A stretch of 37,998 nt of DNA from an uncultured Clostridia bacterium (GTDB lineage Bacteria > Bacillota > Clostridia > Christensenellales > Borkfalkiaceae), in assembly GCA_947175515.1 (NCBI GenBank), contig CAMWNA010000007.1, positions 1 to 37,998 of the forward strand. The letters are read 5' to 3'. The notes under the pieces were generated by a model that worked only from the letters and a program-made list of their open reading frames with translations, ran no database searches and was not told the DNA's origin. Both the position numbers and the translations under genes were made by a program. Positions 28,579-36,511 of this stretch are shown here, piece after piece. Position 1 is the stretch's first letter, and each line of letters begins with the position of its first letter.

Positions 28579-29739
28579 TTAATCTTCTTCCTCGTCATCG
28601 TCACTGTCTTGCTGTTCAAGCTCGTCTAGCTCCGTACCGTCATCTTCCGGCTCTTCGTCTTTGTCGTAATCTTCGGATTCTAATTCATAAAGCTCGTTCA
28701 GCTCCGCGCCGTCCTCGTCCTCGATTTCTTCCGGCGGCACAAAAAGCTCTTCAGCGTTTGTGCTTTCATAACATTCGGGGGCTTGCACATCCATATTGCA
28801 AATTGCCCACGGCGCATTTTCTTCCATATCCGCTTCAAGCTGCGGTGCGGCAAGCTCAGGAACGCCGCGCTTGCACTTCAATATCTCGGATATAAGCCGC
28901 AAAACGGTTATATCGCTTGTCCGAGCTTTCCTATCCTCGATTTCGCGCCTGCAGCACTCTATAAGCCTTTCCGTAAGCTCGTACGCCGCATTCCGGCACT
29001 TCTTGCCGCGTACGCTTGTACTGACCGTTTCAACCAATTCGTCTTTTAACTTAAATAGCGTTTTAAAGTCTTTCCTTTCGTATGTGGTCTGTATATTTTT
29101 TAATGCGCTCTTCAATATCTCTGCTTTTTTCTTGCGTACACTGTTCAACGTTGTTGCTTTCAAAACTTCGTATATTTCTTCAAACGTTTCAATATACTCT
29201 TCTGCGTCGCCGTACAAAAACAATTCCAGACGGGCTATATTTTCACGCCGCACTGCATATTCCGTTTCGCGTTCAAGCTCCGCTTCTTTCATGCATAACA
29301 ACATTGCCGTATTTGGTGTTGTTATCTTACGCTTAAATAACCCTTTCCCCCTGCGCTCAACTACATAATCCGGAGTCATTTCGTGTTCATTAATGATATG
29401 TACATAATCGCTCTGTCTTCCGGATATAGAATACCTTTTCTGAAGTTCGGTTATCTCGCTTTTATATGATTCGTACAGCACGCTTTCCATAAGCGACCGC
29501 ATTTCTTCTCCTGCGTTGACCGTACCATTGTTCATATCATCTAACATTTCATAATAGGCTCTGTATGTTTCAATAAGTTTTTCACGCGGTATATAAAACC
29601 TTTCACCTTCCGCAAGCTCGAATTTCGGAAGATTTGCCCGACGTTCGCGTTGTATCGCAAGCTTAGCTGCTTCCTGCTGCGGCGTCCCTGCAGGTTCACC
29701 ATTATATATTGACGTTATTTTTGCTTCATCATGCTGCAC
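28579..29739 (-). CDS. Unknown 386-aa element protein with acidic C-terminal tail
   Basis: GTG start overlapping Zot-like gene stop, SD AAGAGGT; tail with imperfect duplicated DG(A/T)EL(N/D)EL...DDDEEED. Confidence 0.7.
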   Translation of the reverse strand: MQHDEAKITSIYNGEPAGTPQQEAAKLAIQRERRANLPKFELAEGERFYIPREKLIETYRAYYEMLDDMNNGTVNAGEEMRSLMESVLYESYKSEITELQKRYSISGRQSDYVHIINEHEMTPDYVVERRGKGLFKRKITTPNTAMLLCMKEAELERETEYAVRRENIARLELFLYGDAEEYIETFEEIYEVLKATTLNSVRKKKAEILKSALKNIQTTYERKDFKTLFKLKDELVETVSTSVRGKKCRNAAYELTERLIECCRREIEDRKARTSDITVLRLISEILKCKRGVPELAAPQLEADMEENAPWAICNMDVQAPECYESTNAEELFVPPEEIEDEDGAELNELYELESEDYDKDEEPEDDGTELDELEQQDSDDDEEED

Positions 29740-30583
29740 GTTTTTTTACCTCTTGCACTATCGATTGCTTTTTTACTCTATACCAGTCAGGCCGCGACGT
29801 ATCATATATGTCGGCTGTTTTACCAATAAGCGTTTTTGCCTCTTCCCTGCTTAATTGCTCATAATCACTATATCCGGCGCCCACAACATCTGCAGGCACA
29901 AAATCTGTTATGCAATTCCGGCTCTCAAAACATCTGAATATATTACCCTCGTACTGATACGTCGTTCGCCTGTAATTCGAAGTTTTATTGGCAAGGTACG
30001 CTTCATAGTCCTGCAACGAATAGAACTCGCGACAATACCATGTCGAACGTATTACCCTGCCGTAGGCGTCTTCATCGTTTATCATTCCCTGTACTTCTAT
30101 AAATCTGTTTGCATTCGCGCGGATATTCAAATCAAGCGCTTCGCCGCGCTGCGCGTCAATTATTATAGATAAATGATTATGACCGTGAGTTTCAAAGTAT
30201 CGGCTTACGTTATCCGGCATTGACGAGCTTTCGCGTCCGTCCCAGTACTTTCTCGCTTCCGTTATATGCAGACAGCTGCACGGACGCACCAATTGTAGTT
30301 TATCCGATGTTTGCGGCGTGGGTATCCCTAGTCGATACGGGTTTATCCAGTACGGCTCATATACCTTTTTATACCCCGTAGGTATATGTATTTCATAATT
30401 TGAATACAAAGGCGCTCTATCCGGCAACGATAATTTATATTTCCTTGTCGCATTTATTTCATTTGTTATCTTTGCACTTCGATACTGTAAAATACGCCCT
30501 TGGTACATTAGCTCTCGGAACATAAACAAAGTATTAAGCGCCGTTTTGCCTGCGCGCGGTTTGCCTACTATCTCAATTATCAT
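29729..30583 (-). CDS. Zot/pI-like P-loop ATPase (no obvious C-terminal TM)
   Basis: MIIEIVGKPRAGKTAL Walker A; CLHITEARKYWDGRES Walker-B-like; SRYFETHGHNHLSIIIDAQRGEALDLNIRANANRFIEV Zot-type motif. Confidence 0.75.
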   Translation of the reverse strand: MIIEIVGKPRAGKTALNTLFMFRELMYQGRILQYRSAKITNEINATRKYKLSLPDRAPLYSNYEIHIPTGYKKVYEPYWINPYRLGIPTPQTSDKLQLVRPCSCLHITEARKYWDGRESSSMPDNVSRYFETHGHNHLSIIIDAQRGEALDLNIRANANRFIEVQGMINDEDAYGRVIRSTWYCREFYSLQDYEAYLANKTSNYRRTTYQYEGNIFRCFESRNCITDFVPADVVGAGYSDYEQLSREEAKTLIGKTADIYDTSRPDWYRVKKQSIVQEVKKRAA

Positions 30584-31092
30584 TTATATTTTTTCGCACT
30601 TGCTTCTTCTTTCAGTAATTTAACCGCTTGATCCACACTATGCTCACGATAAAATTTCATAGGTTTTCTAAAAGCCAAATTACGAGCTTCTCCACTTTTT
30701 AAAAGCTCTTTTACTTTCATAAAGTTTTGCACACTGCAATTCAAATCGGCTTGCGTTACTGCTTCGCGTCTTGTCCGCTTAATCGGTGCTTTGTTGGCTT
30801 CTGATATCGAATCACTCATTATCTTTGGTTGTTCCGCTTCTGACGGAAACAGTTTGTGATACTTTTTATCCTTAACAAGTGCAGACTTACGTTTGCCACC
30901 GAAAAGACTTTTATTGTTGCTTACCCATATATAACCGCGAGGTGCCGTCAGCGCGCCCTTTATTGGCGTCCAATCTTTCGGCAGTCTTTTTAATACTTTA
31001 ACTTTGTATTCGCTACTTAGCCCCTCGTTCATGGTTATATACTGTTCACCTGCTTTTGGTTCTATAACTGAATTTTTCTTTCTACCAAACAT
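30580..31092 (-). CDS. Mobile-element protein of unknown function
   Basis: ORF track starts at 31176, but ATG at 31092 has SD TTAAAGGAGCAAAAATTT-ATG; KDWTPIKGALTAPRGYIWVSNNKSLFGG motif. Confidence 0.65.
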   Translation of the reverse strand: MFGRKKNSVIEPKAGEQYITMNEGLSSEYKVKVLKRLPKDWTPIKGALTAPRGYIWVSNNKSLFGGKRKSALVKDKKYHKLFPSEAEQPKIMSDSISEANKAPIKRTRREAVTQADLNCSVQNFMKVKELLKSGEARNLAFRKPMKFYREHSVDQAVKLLKEEASAKKYK

Positions 31093-31182
31093 AAATTTTT
31101 GCTCCTTTAATATTAAACTTTTTAAGCCGTTGGTATATAATAGTGTCTTAAAGGCAGATACATCTAGGTGTTTCAACTCGCG

Positions 31183-31221
31183 TCAACCGAATAGGGGGCG
31201 CGGATTTTTTATTATCGGCAT
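31183..31221 (-). CDS. 12-aa leader-peptide-like sORF (MPIIKNPRPLFG)
   Basis: AAGGAG SD 9 nt upstream of ATG CCG ATA ATA AAA AAT CCG CGC CCC CTA TTC GGT TGA. Confidence 0.4.
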   Translation of the reverse strand: MPIIKNPRPLFG

Positions 31222-31344
31222 TTTTTGCTTCTCCTTGTTGACTTTTTAAACACATTGTGATATTATCTTTCTAGAAGAGGTTATTAGTTCGCCTTAAGGC
31301 TTGAACGGTGCGAATAAGTGGGCTTGCCCACTCGCAACCTTTTC

Positions 31345-31734
31345 TTATTTTTTGCCCTGCGCTTTTTTGCCGGGCTTTTTCTTTTTCTCGTTTTTATCTA
31401 TAATTTCCTGCACGGTCTGCTTATCTTTGCCGGATAACTTCCAGCCTTTAAGTTTCTTGTTCTTCGTTCCTTTTGGTACTTCTTTTGTCTTCGGCTGTAC
31501 ATATGCCGGTTTAGTATTACCCGGCTCCGGATTCTTTTCCAATTTAATATTTAACACTTCGTTAGTCGTACTTGCCGAAGTCACGCCCAACACCTTATAA
31601 ACGTTCCCTTTTTCGTCGTAAACGTATGACGGGTGCCCCGTTGTTTCTTTGCTATGAAATCTACGAAAATGGCGTTGAAAACGTTTCTTTTCCGTTATAT
31701 TTTTCTTCAATTCTTTATCTTCTGATTTTTTCAT
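31345..31734 (-). CDS. Basic mobile-element protein of unknown function
   Basis: FQRHFRRFHSKETTGHPSYVYDEKGNVYKVLGVTSA...LEKNPEPGNTKPAYVQP..KLKGWKLSGKDK. Confidence 0.65.
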   Translation of the reverse strand: MKKSEDKELKKNITEKKRFQRHFRRFHSKETTGHPSYVYDEKGNVYKVLGVTSASTTNEVLNIKLEKNPEPGNTKPAYVQPKTKEVPKGTKNKKLKGWKLSGKDKQTVQEIIDKNEKKKKPGKKAQGKK

Positions 31735-31747
31735 TCTTTTGCTCCGG

Positions 31748-31936
31748 TTATATTAATTTCTTAACATCTATTTCCGCGTCGTTCGCTATGTAGCACGTTC
31801 GTGTACGCTTTACGCCTTTGTACTTGTCTTTAAGCTTGTCCGCGTAATCTTGCGCGGTTTCTTTGCTTTTAAAGCGCCGTCGGCTATATGCTACGCGTCC
31901 GCTCTCATATACGATTAATACAAACCAGTAACCCAT
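31748..31936 (-). CDS. Small unknown protein
   Basis: Compact ORF fitting the gene array. Confidence 0.5.
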   Translation of the reverse strand: MGYWFVLIVYESGRVAYSRRRFKSKETAQDYADKLKDKYKGVKRTRTCYIANDAEIDVKKLI

Positions 31937-32197
31937 TTACTTCACCGCCTTTGCGTCTTTATGCGCAACGGCTTCCGCGGTCTGATACGCTGTTACTTTA
32001 GGCAACGGCGGCGCCGTAAATAAATAGTATTTATAGCGCTGCATATTTGCAGCAAAAAAGTCTACGTGCGCCTGCAGTACTTTGTAATGCTTGTATTGCA
32101 TATCGTATTGCAGCACTTGAAAGCCTGTCGGCAATTCATTTATTTCGTTCAGATTAACTTCGTATTGTATCTGCACTATACTTTTCATACTTTGCAC
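31937..32197 (-). CDS. Small unknown protein
   Basis: Overlaps upstream gene; likely start at MKSIVQIQYEVN. Confidence 0.5.
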   Translation of the reverse strand: MQSMKSIVQIQYEVNLNEINELPTGFQVLQYDMQYKHYKVLQAHVDFFAANMQRYKYYLFTAPPLPKVTAYQTAEAVAHKDAKAVK

Positions 32198-32589
32198 CTC
32201 TTATCCCTGATATTCAGAATATCAAAGGTAAACGCAACGTAACCGGTTAAGCCGGCATTCGTTAAGTCGAATACTTCTTTGATTTTTATTAGACAGTCAC
32301 GTCCTGTATATTGTTCTTCGGTGTAGCTGTCGCACGTTGTTCTGCTGCACTTTTTCGGCTGACTAAAATAATCGTTGCCGTTGCCGTCAACGTCCCAATT
32401 CTCTTTATTGTGCAAGCACAAATATTTATCAGGGCATTCGGAGAAATTAACGCTGCCTGTATACTCTTGCAAAAGTACTTTTTCTCCGGTTTGGTAGTTC
32501 TCGTCGTTCTCTCTGATTTCAAAAGGCTTTTTGCCTTCTATCAATGGTTGGAAGTATTCAGGATATATCTTTTTATGGTGTATTATCAT
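32185..32589 (-). CDS. DUF3850/ASCH-like small protein
   Basis: KKIYPEYFQPLIEGKKPFEIRENDENYQTGEKVLLQEY. Confidence 0.7.
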   Translation of the reverse strand: MIIHHKKIYPEYFQPLIEGKKPFEIRENDENYQTGEKVLLQEYTGSVNFSECPDKYLCLHNKENWDVDGNGNDYFSQPKKCSRTTCDSYTEEQYTGRDCLIKIKEVFDLTNAGLTGYVAFTFDILNIRDKRCKV

Positions 32590-33380
32590 TTTTCAATTTC
32601 CCTATATGAAAGTAAATCAGGTTGATAGTTCATATAAATCTTTTCCGTCCGGTGCTTGCCTGCTTGCGCTATCGTTTTCTTCTCGGCCGTATACCAATCT
32701 TTCAAATATTTGTTGTACAACTCATTATCATAAGCCGACAAACACACTTTCGATTTGCTTTGCTTTATAAGCTCCAATAGCTCTATATGCTGCTTTTCTG
32801 TCATTTCGCATTTATACATATTCCGCTTTCGCAAGCTCTGCAAATACGGTGGATCAAGGTATAACAGCGTTTCCGTATCGTTGTAACGTTCTATTAAAGT
32901 CAGCGCGTTTATGTTCTCTATTTGCGCGTCCTTCAGGCGGCCGCATATCTCAAATACCGCGTCGGGTAAATCTTTCCACTGTGCCGCTGTTCGTGGGCTG
33001 TTATACGTCTGGCTGTTCCGCCAAGTATTTTTATTTGCGTTCGTAGTTCCGTAACTTTGGTGATGACGCACGAGCGTGCGCCGTGCACGTTCTATTTCAT
33101 CCGTTGCCGGCTCATTGCAAGCCCTGTACTCGTCACGCGCCCAAGGGGTTAACGCAAGCGCGGCCGCAAGCTCCGCCGGACGCTCACGTACAACTTTAAA
33201 CAGATTGACTATATCGCCGTTTATATCGTTTATCGTTTCTATGTATGACGGCTGTTTATTGAAGAACACGCCGCCGCTGCCAAAGTAAGGTTCGCAATAT
33301 ACCTTGTGCGCCGGCAAGTGTTGTATTATCCATTCAGCTATCCGCCATTTTCCGCCGGGATATTTTAGTATAGTTGTCAT
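32586..33380 (-). CDS. D12-class adenine-specific DNA methyltransferase (Dam-like)
   Basis: LKYPGGKWRIAEWI, EPYFGSGGVFF, TLLYLDPPYL. Confidence 0.93.
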   Translation of the reverse strand: MTTILKYPGGKWRIAEWIIQHLPAHKVYCEPYFGSGGVFFNKQPSYIETINDINGDIVNLFKVVRERPAELAAALALTPWARDEYRACNEPATDEIERARRTLVRHHQSYGTTNANKNTWRNSQTYNSPRTAAQWKDLPDAVFEICGRLKDAQIENINALTLIERYNDTETLLYLDPPYLQSLRKRNMYKCEMTEKQHIELLELIKQSKSKVCLSAYDNELYNKYLKDWYTAEKKTIAQAGKHRTEKIYMNYQPDLLSYREIEK

Positions 33381-33389
33381 ATCAAGTCT

Positions 33390-33923
33390 TTAAATCATAA
33401 TCGCAGGCACGCCTGATTCTATCATTTTCTCATATATGTACTGCGTTGCTTTCACGTCCTCAAGCGCGTCGTGGGCTTTAAACTCATAGCCATAATAGCT
33501 CGCCGCCGTGTTTAGGGTTTGCCAGCGGTAATCTTGGAAATAATCGTTCCACTCTCCGTAGACTTCTGCAAACATTAGCATAGGGTCTATAAACGCTGTT
33601 ACCGGCTCCGCGTCGTAATTGCGCAACACCTCGCGCTCGAAGGCGGCGTTATACGCCACGACCGCCGCAACGCTCTCTATAAGTTCTAACAGCTTCGGCA
33701 AATAGCCTTCGAGGAACGTCGGACAGTCTTTTACCATTTCGGGGCTTATTCCGTGAATTGCCTGCGCCTCTTCCCAGCTCGTCGCCCGTTCAGGGCGGCA
33801 ATAGCCGCTCATAAGCGTTTCGCCTTTATCGTTAATTACCGACACTTGCAAAACTTCGGGGTCTTCATAAGGCAAACCCGTTGTTTCAAAATCAAGTACG
33901 ATATATCCGTTTCTGTCGTTCAT
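33390..33923 (-). CDS. DnaQ-like 3'-5' exonuclease
   Basis: YIVLDFETTGLPYEDPEVLQ ExoI, AYNAAFEREVL ExoII, AHDALEDVKAT ExoIII. Confidence 0.9.
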   Translation of the reverse strand: MNDRNGYIVLDFETTGLPYEDPEVLQVSVINDKGETLMSGYCRPERATSWEEAQAIHGISPEMVKDCPTFLEGYLPKLLELIESVAAVVAYNAAFEREVLRNYDAEPVTAFIDPMLMFAEVYGEWNDYFQDYRWQTLNTAASYYGYEFKAHDALEDVKATQYIYEKMIESGVPAIMI

Positions 33924-34258
33924 TTCTTTTCTCTCTTTAAACGCGCAATTATTTCAGATACTGTTTCCGGAACATTAACCGTCTTTTCTTCTATATCAGT
34001 CGATTCATTAATACATTTAATCAACTTATTGATTGTTTCTTTATCTATCAAGCCGTGCGTATCTTTCGTTATAGTTCTTTTCAAACTGTCCAAATACAAC
34101 TCCACTCTTGAAGCAAGAAAAACCCTAAGCTCCAAGTCTGACGCTGTACATAAAGTTGTTCCATTAGCTAACCCAATTAAAGCTAACATATCAGTCTTGA
34201 ACTCGCACACAGTTTTGCCGCCACGCATGATTTTAATTTCGTAAGGCTCTAATTTCAT
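33920..34258 (-). CDS. Unknown protein, translationally coupled to upstream gene
   Basis: Start at 34258 (MKLEPYEIKIMRGGKTVCEFKTD) overlaps upstream stop (ATGA). Confidence 0.55.
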   Translation of the reverse strand: MKLEPYEIKIMRGGKTVCEFKTDMLALIGLANGTTLCTASDLELRVFLASRVELYLDSLKRTITKDTHGLIDKETINKLIKCINESTDIEEKTVNVPETVSEIIARLKREKK

Positions 34259-35550
34259 TCTGTCACCTTGTGCGGCGCGTTCAGCCACTCAATTAATTTG
34301 CTGCGCGTCATTGATAGAAACTTTGAGCTTTCGCCGCGGAACGGGTAAACATTGAGTATCTTAACCAAAAGCTTATTTATAAGCTCATCGTCCGGCAAGG
34401 TCGCCAGATACTCGCGGTTTGTTTGTTGACGTCGCGGCGACAATCCGGTTGTACTATGATTTTTCGCATATGCGAAAAATTCCTCGTCCGGCTCGTCAAG
34501 TTTTTCGGAAGGCTCGCTTGATACCGTTACTTTTTCCTTTTCGGCTTTCCATTGTAAGTAATGTTCTTTCTCGTCCTCGTTCAGATACTCGTCCGCGGTG
34601 ATAAGCCTTGATATGTTGCCGGCAACCACAGTCCATGGTAAAACGATTTTTCCGCCGCTCTCACGGTGTATGGTGAACGTTTTACGATTAACTTCGATAT
34701 ATGCGCACCTGCTACCGCTGTCGCAATACTGTTCCTGCACAAACTTTACAAACTCCGCCTGCGTCGGGTTGCTGTGATAATATTCAACTATATCGAATTT
34801 ACCATTATACACTCCGTTGCCGAGCTTTATGCTTTGCTTTATAAGCTCGTCATCTGTCATTGGTAAAGCATTTTCGCCGTGCAGACTTCGCATTGTTGCT
34901 CGCCATGCCGCCCAACGCTCCTGCTCTGACTCTGATTCTTCCAAATTTCCGGAATCTTTAAGCTCGTCTTTATCTCGCGGTTCCGCTTCTGTTTTTCCAC
35001 CTAGGTGGAAAATTTCTTCTTGCGGTTCCTTATCTTCGGTTTCCTCATCAAGCAGCGGTGGAGCTTTTAAAACCTGCCTTATTTCCTCATTGCTTATGGC
35101 GCTTACGCTCGTCCAACGGTTCCATTCCTTTATAATTTTGCGCACTTCTTCTTTTGTTGCCTTTTCTGGCACAATTGCCGCTAGCCTATAATTATCAAAA
35201 TCGTGCTTCGAGCGGCTCATTTCCAATAGCTGCGTTTGATTATATTTGTCAAAACGCTCGTCTATATTCATCGGGCAGTCTTTATCGTGCGCAAATCGCC
35301 ATATCTGCATTAAGTTATACGTTACTGTACTCTTAAAGCCGAATTCCTTTTCCGCAAGCTCTTCTATGCTTTGATAACCTAATTCTTCATAATATTTTGA
35401 CTTGTTCGCTTCCACAAGCCTAAATCCTATTTTTATAAAGCTGCGTCTTATGTCCTTTAATTCTAGGTTTGTATAGCGTATAAATGCCTGCGCTAGGCTC
35501 TCTTCAGAACTGTAAATTGTGCTTTTGCCCTCTGCGGTTAAATATGTCAT
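34255..35550 (-). CDS. Bacillota mobile-element DNA-binding protein (GYxSIEELAEKEFGF...TYNLM family)
   Basis: KYYEELGYQSIEELAEKEFGFKSTVTYNLMQIWRF...YNQTQLLEM; second domain ...TFTIHRESGGKIVLPWTVVAGNISRLI. Confidence 0.65.
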   Translation of the reverse strand: MTYLTAEGKSTIYSSEESLAQAFIRYTNLELKDIRRSFIKIGFRLVEANKSKYYEELGYQSIEELAEKEFGFKSTVTYNLMQIWRFAHDKDCPMNIDERFDKYNQTQLLEMSRSKHDFDNYRLAAIVPEKATKEEVRKIIKEWNRWTSVSAISNEEIRQVLKAPPLLDEETEDKEPQEEIFHLGGKTEAEPRDKDELKDSGNLEESESEQERWAAWRATMRSLHGENALPMTDDELIKQSIKLGNGVYNGKFDIVEYYHSNPTQAEFVKFVQEQYCDSGSRCAYIEVNRKTFTIHRESGGKIVLPWTVVAGNISRLITADEYLNEDEKEHYLQWKAEKEKVTVSSEPSEKLDEPDEEFFAYAKNHSTTGLSPRRQQTNREYLATLPDDELINKLLVKILNVYPFRGESSKFLSMTRSKLIEWLNAPHKVTE

Positions 35551-35559
35551 TTCGCCACC

Positions 35560-35784
35560 TCACACCTTTATCCGTGCCGACAACGTTTCAAGCTTCAAGC
35601 CGGGAAGTCCTACGGCATAATATTCGCCGTTGTATGCTTCAATACTCGTGCGCACCCATTTTCCGCATAGCTTAAGCTGCACACAAGCGCCGCAGTGCAG
35701 CTCGTAGTTTTTAACTTCAAATCTACCGTCGGCGTTTATGCGCAGCTCTCCTTCTATGTATCCTTGTTCCTGTTTCTGTTCCAC
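35560..35784 (-). CDS. DUF5348-like small protein
   Basis: EGELRINADGRFEVKNYELHCGACVQLKLCGKWVRTSIEAYNGEYYAVGLPGLKLETLSARI. Confidence 0.7.
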   Translation of the reverse strand: MEQKQEQGYIEGELRINADGRFEVKNYELHCGACVQLKLCGKWVRTSIEAYNGEYYAVGLPGLKLETLSARIKV

Positions 35785-35795
35785 TTTTACTACCT

Positions 35796-35864
35796 ACCTT
35801 TTGTTTTTTTATTCTACCTTCCGCAACTCCGCCGCCGACACGCTGCGGCGGAGCCACAAAAGGT
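35796..35864. repeat. Nested inverted repeats (structured noncoding region)
   Basis: Outer ACCTTTTGT/ACAAAAGGT (9 bp) enclosing CTCCGCCGC-N9-GCGGCGGAG (9 bp). Confidence 0.8.
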
Positions 35865-35908
35865 AATAGTTGCCGGCGCACAGATTTCCCTGCTTGCCGA
35901 CGTATTAA

Positions 35909-35933
35909 GCCGCAGTTTGCGGCCTGTTTTTTT
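35909..35933 (+). terminator. Plus-strand terminator-like hairpin
   Basis: GCCGCA-gtt-TGCGGC CTG T7, opposite to all element genes. Confidence 0.5.
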
Positions 35934-35936
35934 GGT

Positions 35937-36296
35937 TTACTGCGCTTTTGTCTCTCTCCTTTGTTCGTGTTCTAACTGTAGTGCCGTTTTAACTTTTGTC
36001 GGTTTGGTTTGCGCCGGCGGAGTTGCCGCACTTACTGATTTTATTTCTCGGCGTTTAGGTTTTTGCGTTTTTGCATTAGCGTGCGGTTGCTTTGTGCCGT
36101 TGCAATAAACGATTGGCTGCGGTTCTTTCTCACTTTTCACCGCATTGCTTATAATGCGTATCGTACCGATTCCGATAGGCACAAGTAACGGAAACGGCGA
36201 CGGCATTACCGCACACAATATTCCAAGCGCCATAAACACGATTTCTATGAATACCCGAAGCGCTTTCCGGTGTTTCCTTTTCCTGTCCTTTTTCAC
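35937..36296 (-). CDS. Small membrane protein with charged tail
   Basis: Basic N-terminus, hydrophobic VFIEIVFMALGILCAVMPSPFPLLVPIGIGTI, then basic C-terminal region. Confidence 0.6.
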   Translation of the reverse strand: MKKDRKRKHRKALRVFIEIVFMALGILCAVMPSPFPLLVPIGIGTIRIISNAVKSEKEPQPIVYCNGTKQPHANAKTQKPKRREIKSVSAATPPAQTKPTKVKTALQLEHEQRRETKAQ

Positions 36297-36304
36297 GGCT
36301 TTGC

Positions 36305-36511
36305 TTACTCACCCTTATGCTTTCTGAATTCTTTAATTATAAGCAGCACACTTAATATTGCCGCGCCTATGAGTGCGCCTATCCATAACCATAGAAACGG
36401 ACTTACTAACACCGCCAGCGCCGGAACCTGTCCGGCAAAATAGCCGAAAAGCTTCCACAATATCATAAAAAAGATAAATATTACTATTAACGCTATCGTC
36501 AAGCCTTTCAT
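36305..36511 (-). CDS. Two-TM small membrane protein
   Basis: MKGLTIALIVIFIFFMILWKLFGYFAG...LWIGALIGAAILSVLLIIKEFRKHKGE. Confidence 0.65.
   Translation of the reverse strand: MKGLTIALIVIFIFFMILWKLFGYFAGQVPALAVLVSPFLWLWIGALIGAAILSVLLIIKEFRKHKGE

Noticed and set aside
28796-29368. 190-aa plus-strand ORF inside the element
   Set aside because: Antisense to the 386-aa gene; Ser/Phe-rich shadow composition.
32586-33923. Dam methylase plus exonuclease as a restriction-modification or defence system
   Set aside because: No restriction endonuclease or defence-type partner adjacent; orphan Dam and DnaQ-like exonucleases are common in mobile elements.
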